Shown: positions 63,881 to 64,000 of the stretch, in pieces
How the letters are laid out: each line of letters begins with the position of its first letter
How positions within the stretch are numbered: position 1 is the first letter of the stretch
NCBI GenBank assembly: GCA_015075625.1
Contig: JABTTZ010000001.1
Coordinates: forward strand, 744,001 to 808,000
DNA from: Anaerolineales bacterium
Lineage (GTDB): Bacteria > Chloroflexota > Anaerolineae > Aggregatilineales > UBA2796
DNA: 64,000 nt
Direction of reading: 5' to 3'
Program-made: the position numbers and the translations under genes
The notes under the pieces: model-generated
The model's input: only the letters and a program-made list of their open reading frames with translations
Told to the model about the DNA's origin: nothing
Database searches by the model: none

Positions 63881-64000
63881 TTAGTTGTTCTTGCGTCCGG
63901 GCTGACCGGGCTGCCCACCCTGCCCATCACGTCCGGGCATCCCCGGCATACCGGGCATCCCCCCGCCGCCCATGCCTTCCATACGAATCTCGCGCCGGTC
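63881..64000 (-). CDS. C-terminal end of a protein with collagen-like tail (partial)
   Basis: The last 39 codons of a gene that enters from the right edge. After DRREIRMEGMGG, the tail runs as eight Gly-X-Y triplets (GMP GMP GMP GRD GQG GQP GQP GRK) and ends NN. The uninterrupted frame, with TAA at 63881-63883, ends just before the repeat region. The main domain is outside the window, so the protein cannot be named. Confidence 0.65.
   Translation of the reverse strand, partial: DRREIRMEGMGGGGMPGMPGMPGRDGQGGQPGQPGRKNN

Overview
This 64-kb window has the look of a Chloroflexota (Anaerolineae-like) chromosome. The indications are NarL/LiaS-type histidine kinases with long multi-helix N-termini, Ser/Thr kinases with very Thr/Pro-rich extracytoplasmic linkers, a short S1-domain protein, fairly high GC, and many GC-rich hairpin repeats between genes. 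The taxon is inferred from gene style, not from a marker-gene tree. Most of the window is ordinary, dense chromosome. No CRISPR array, rRNA or complete insertion sequence was seen.

Layout. 1-8.4 kb: a sugar-type ABC binding protein running off the left edge, aconitase (acnA), and the chaperone operon grpE-dnaK-dnaJ on the minus strand. 8.4-17.0 kb: an accessory stretch with AT-richer genes. It holds two eroded copies of a DUF927-type (phage/plasmid helicase) gene on either side of a cupredoxin gene and a two-component system. These are followed by a run of small genes that resembles a polyimmunity locus (SUKH, pentapeptide, unknown, HEAT), a YCII protein, a broken DNA methyltransferase, a 238-bp MITE-like element, and the C-terminal stub of a probable serine recombinase abutting a tRNA. 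17.0-17.3 kb: three tRNA genes (Ile2/Met CAT, Gly TCC, Pro TGG). 17.5-28.5 kb: two small membrane or secreted proteins, a divergent GAF kinase/response-regulator pair, a peptide-type ABC uptake operon, a Uma2 protein, an unusual tRNA-Tyr, and a MalFG-type permease pair. 29-41.8 kb: S1 protein, RNase D, SET-domain protein, GAF protein, an mtaB-GT2-GT2 run, an NfeD-slipin pair, and an aminotransferase with a degenerate SIS protein.

41.9-52.2 kb is a signalling and envelope block. It has two tandem near-identical Ser/Thr kinases with SH3b-like extracellular ends, a secreted serine hydrolase, a third kinase with a duplicated beta-rich extracellular domain, and a membrane-anchored glycoside hydrolase. 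52.7-57.6 kb has an orphan AAA ATPase, a CCA-adding enzyme and a NeuC-NeuB pair for sialic-acid-like sugars. 57.9-61.3 kb is a carotenoid cluster: phytoene desaturase, phytoene synthase and a fused CrtYc/CrtYd-type lycopene cyclase. 61.4-63.5 kb is a membrane-bound Fe-S oxidoreductase of the HdrD/glycolate-oxidase type. A collagen-like tail enters from the right edge.

How parts fit: none of the four tRNA genes encodes CCA, which matches the CCA-adding enzyme in the window. The chaperone genes form one co-transcribed unit with no visible CIRCE operator. The three kinases probably report on the cell surface through their extracytoplasmic domains. The clearest oddities are an archaeal-type tRNA-Tyr (C1-G72, short variable loop), the dispersed MITE-like family, the decayed mobile-element island beside the tRNA cluster, a phosphosugar isomerase homologue that has lost its catalytic residues, and the duplicated sensor domain of the third kinase.
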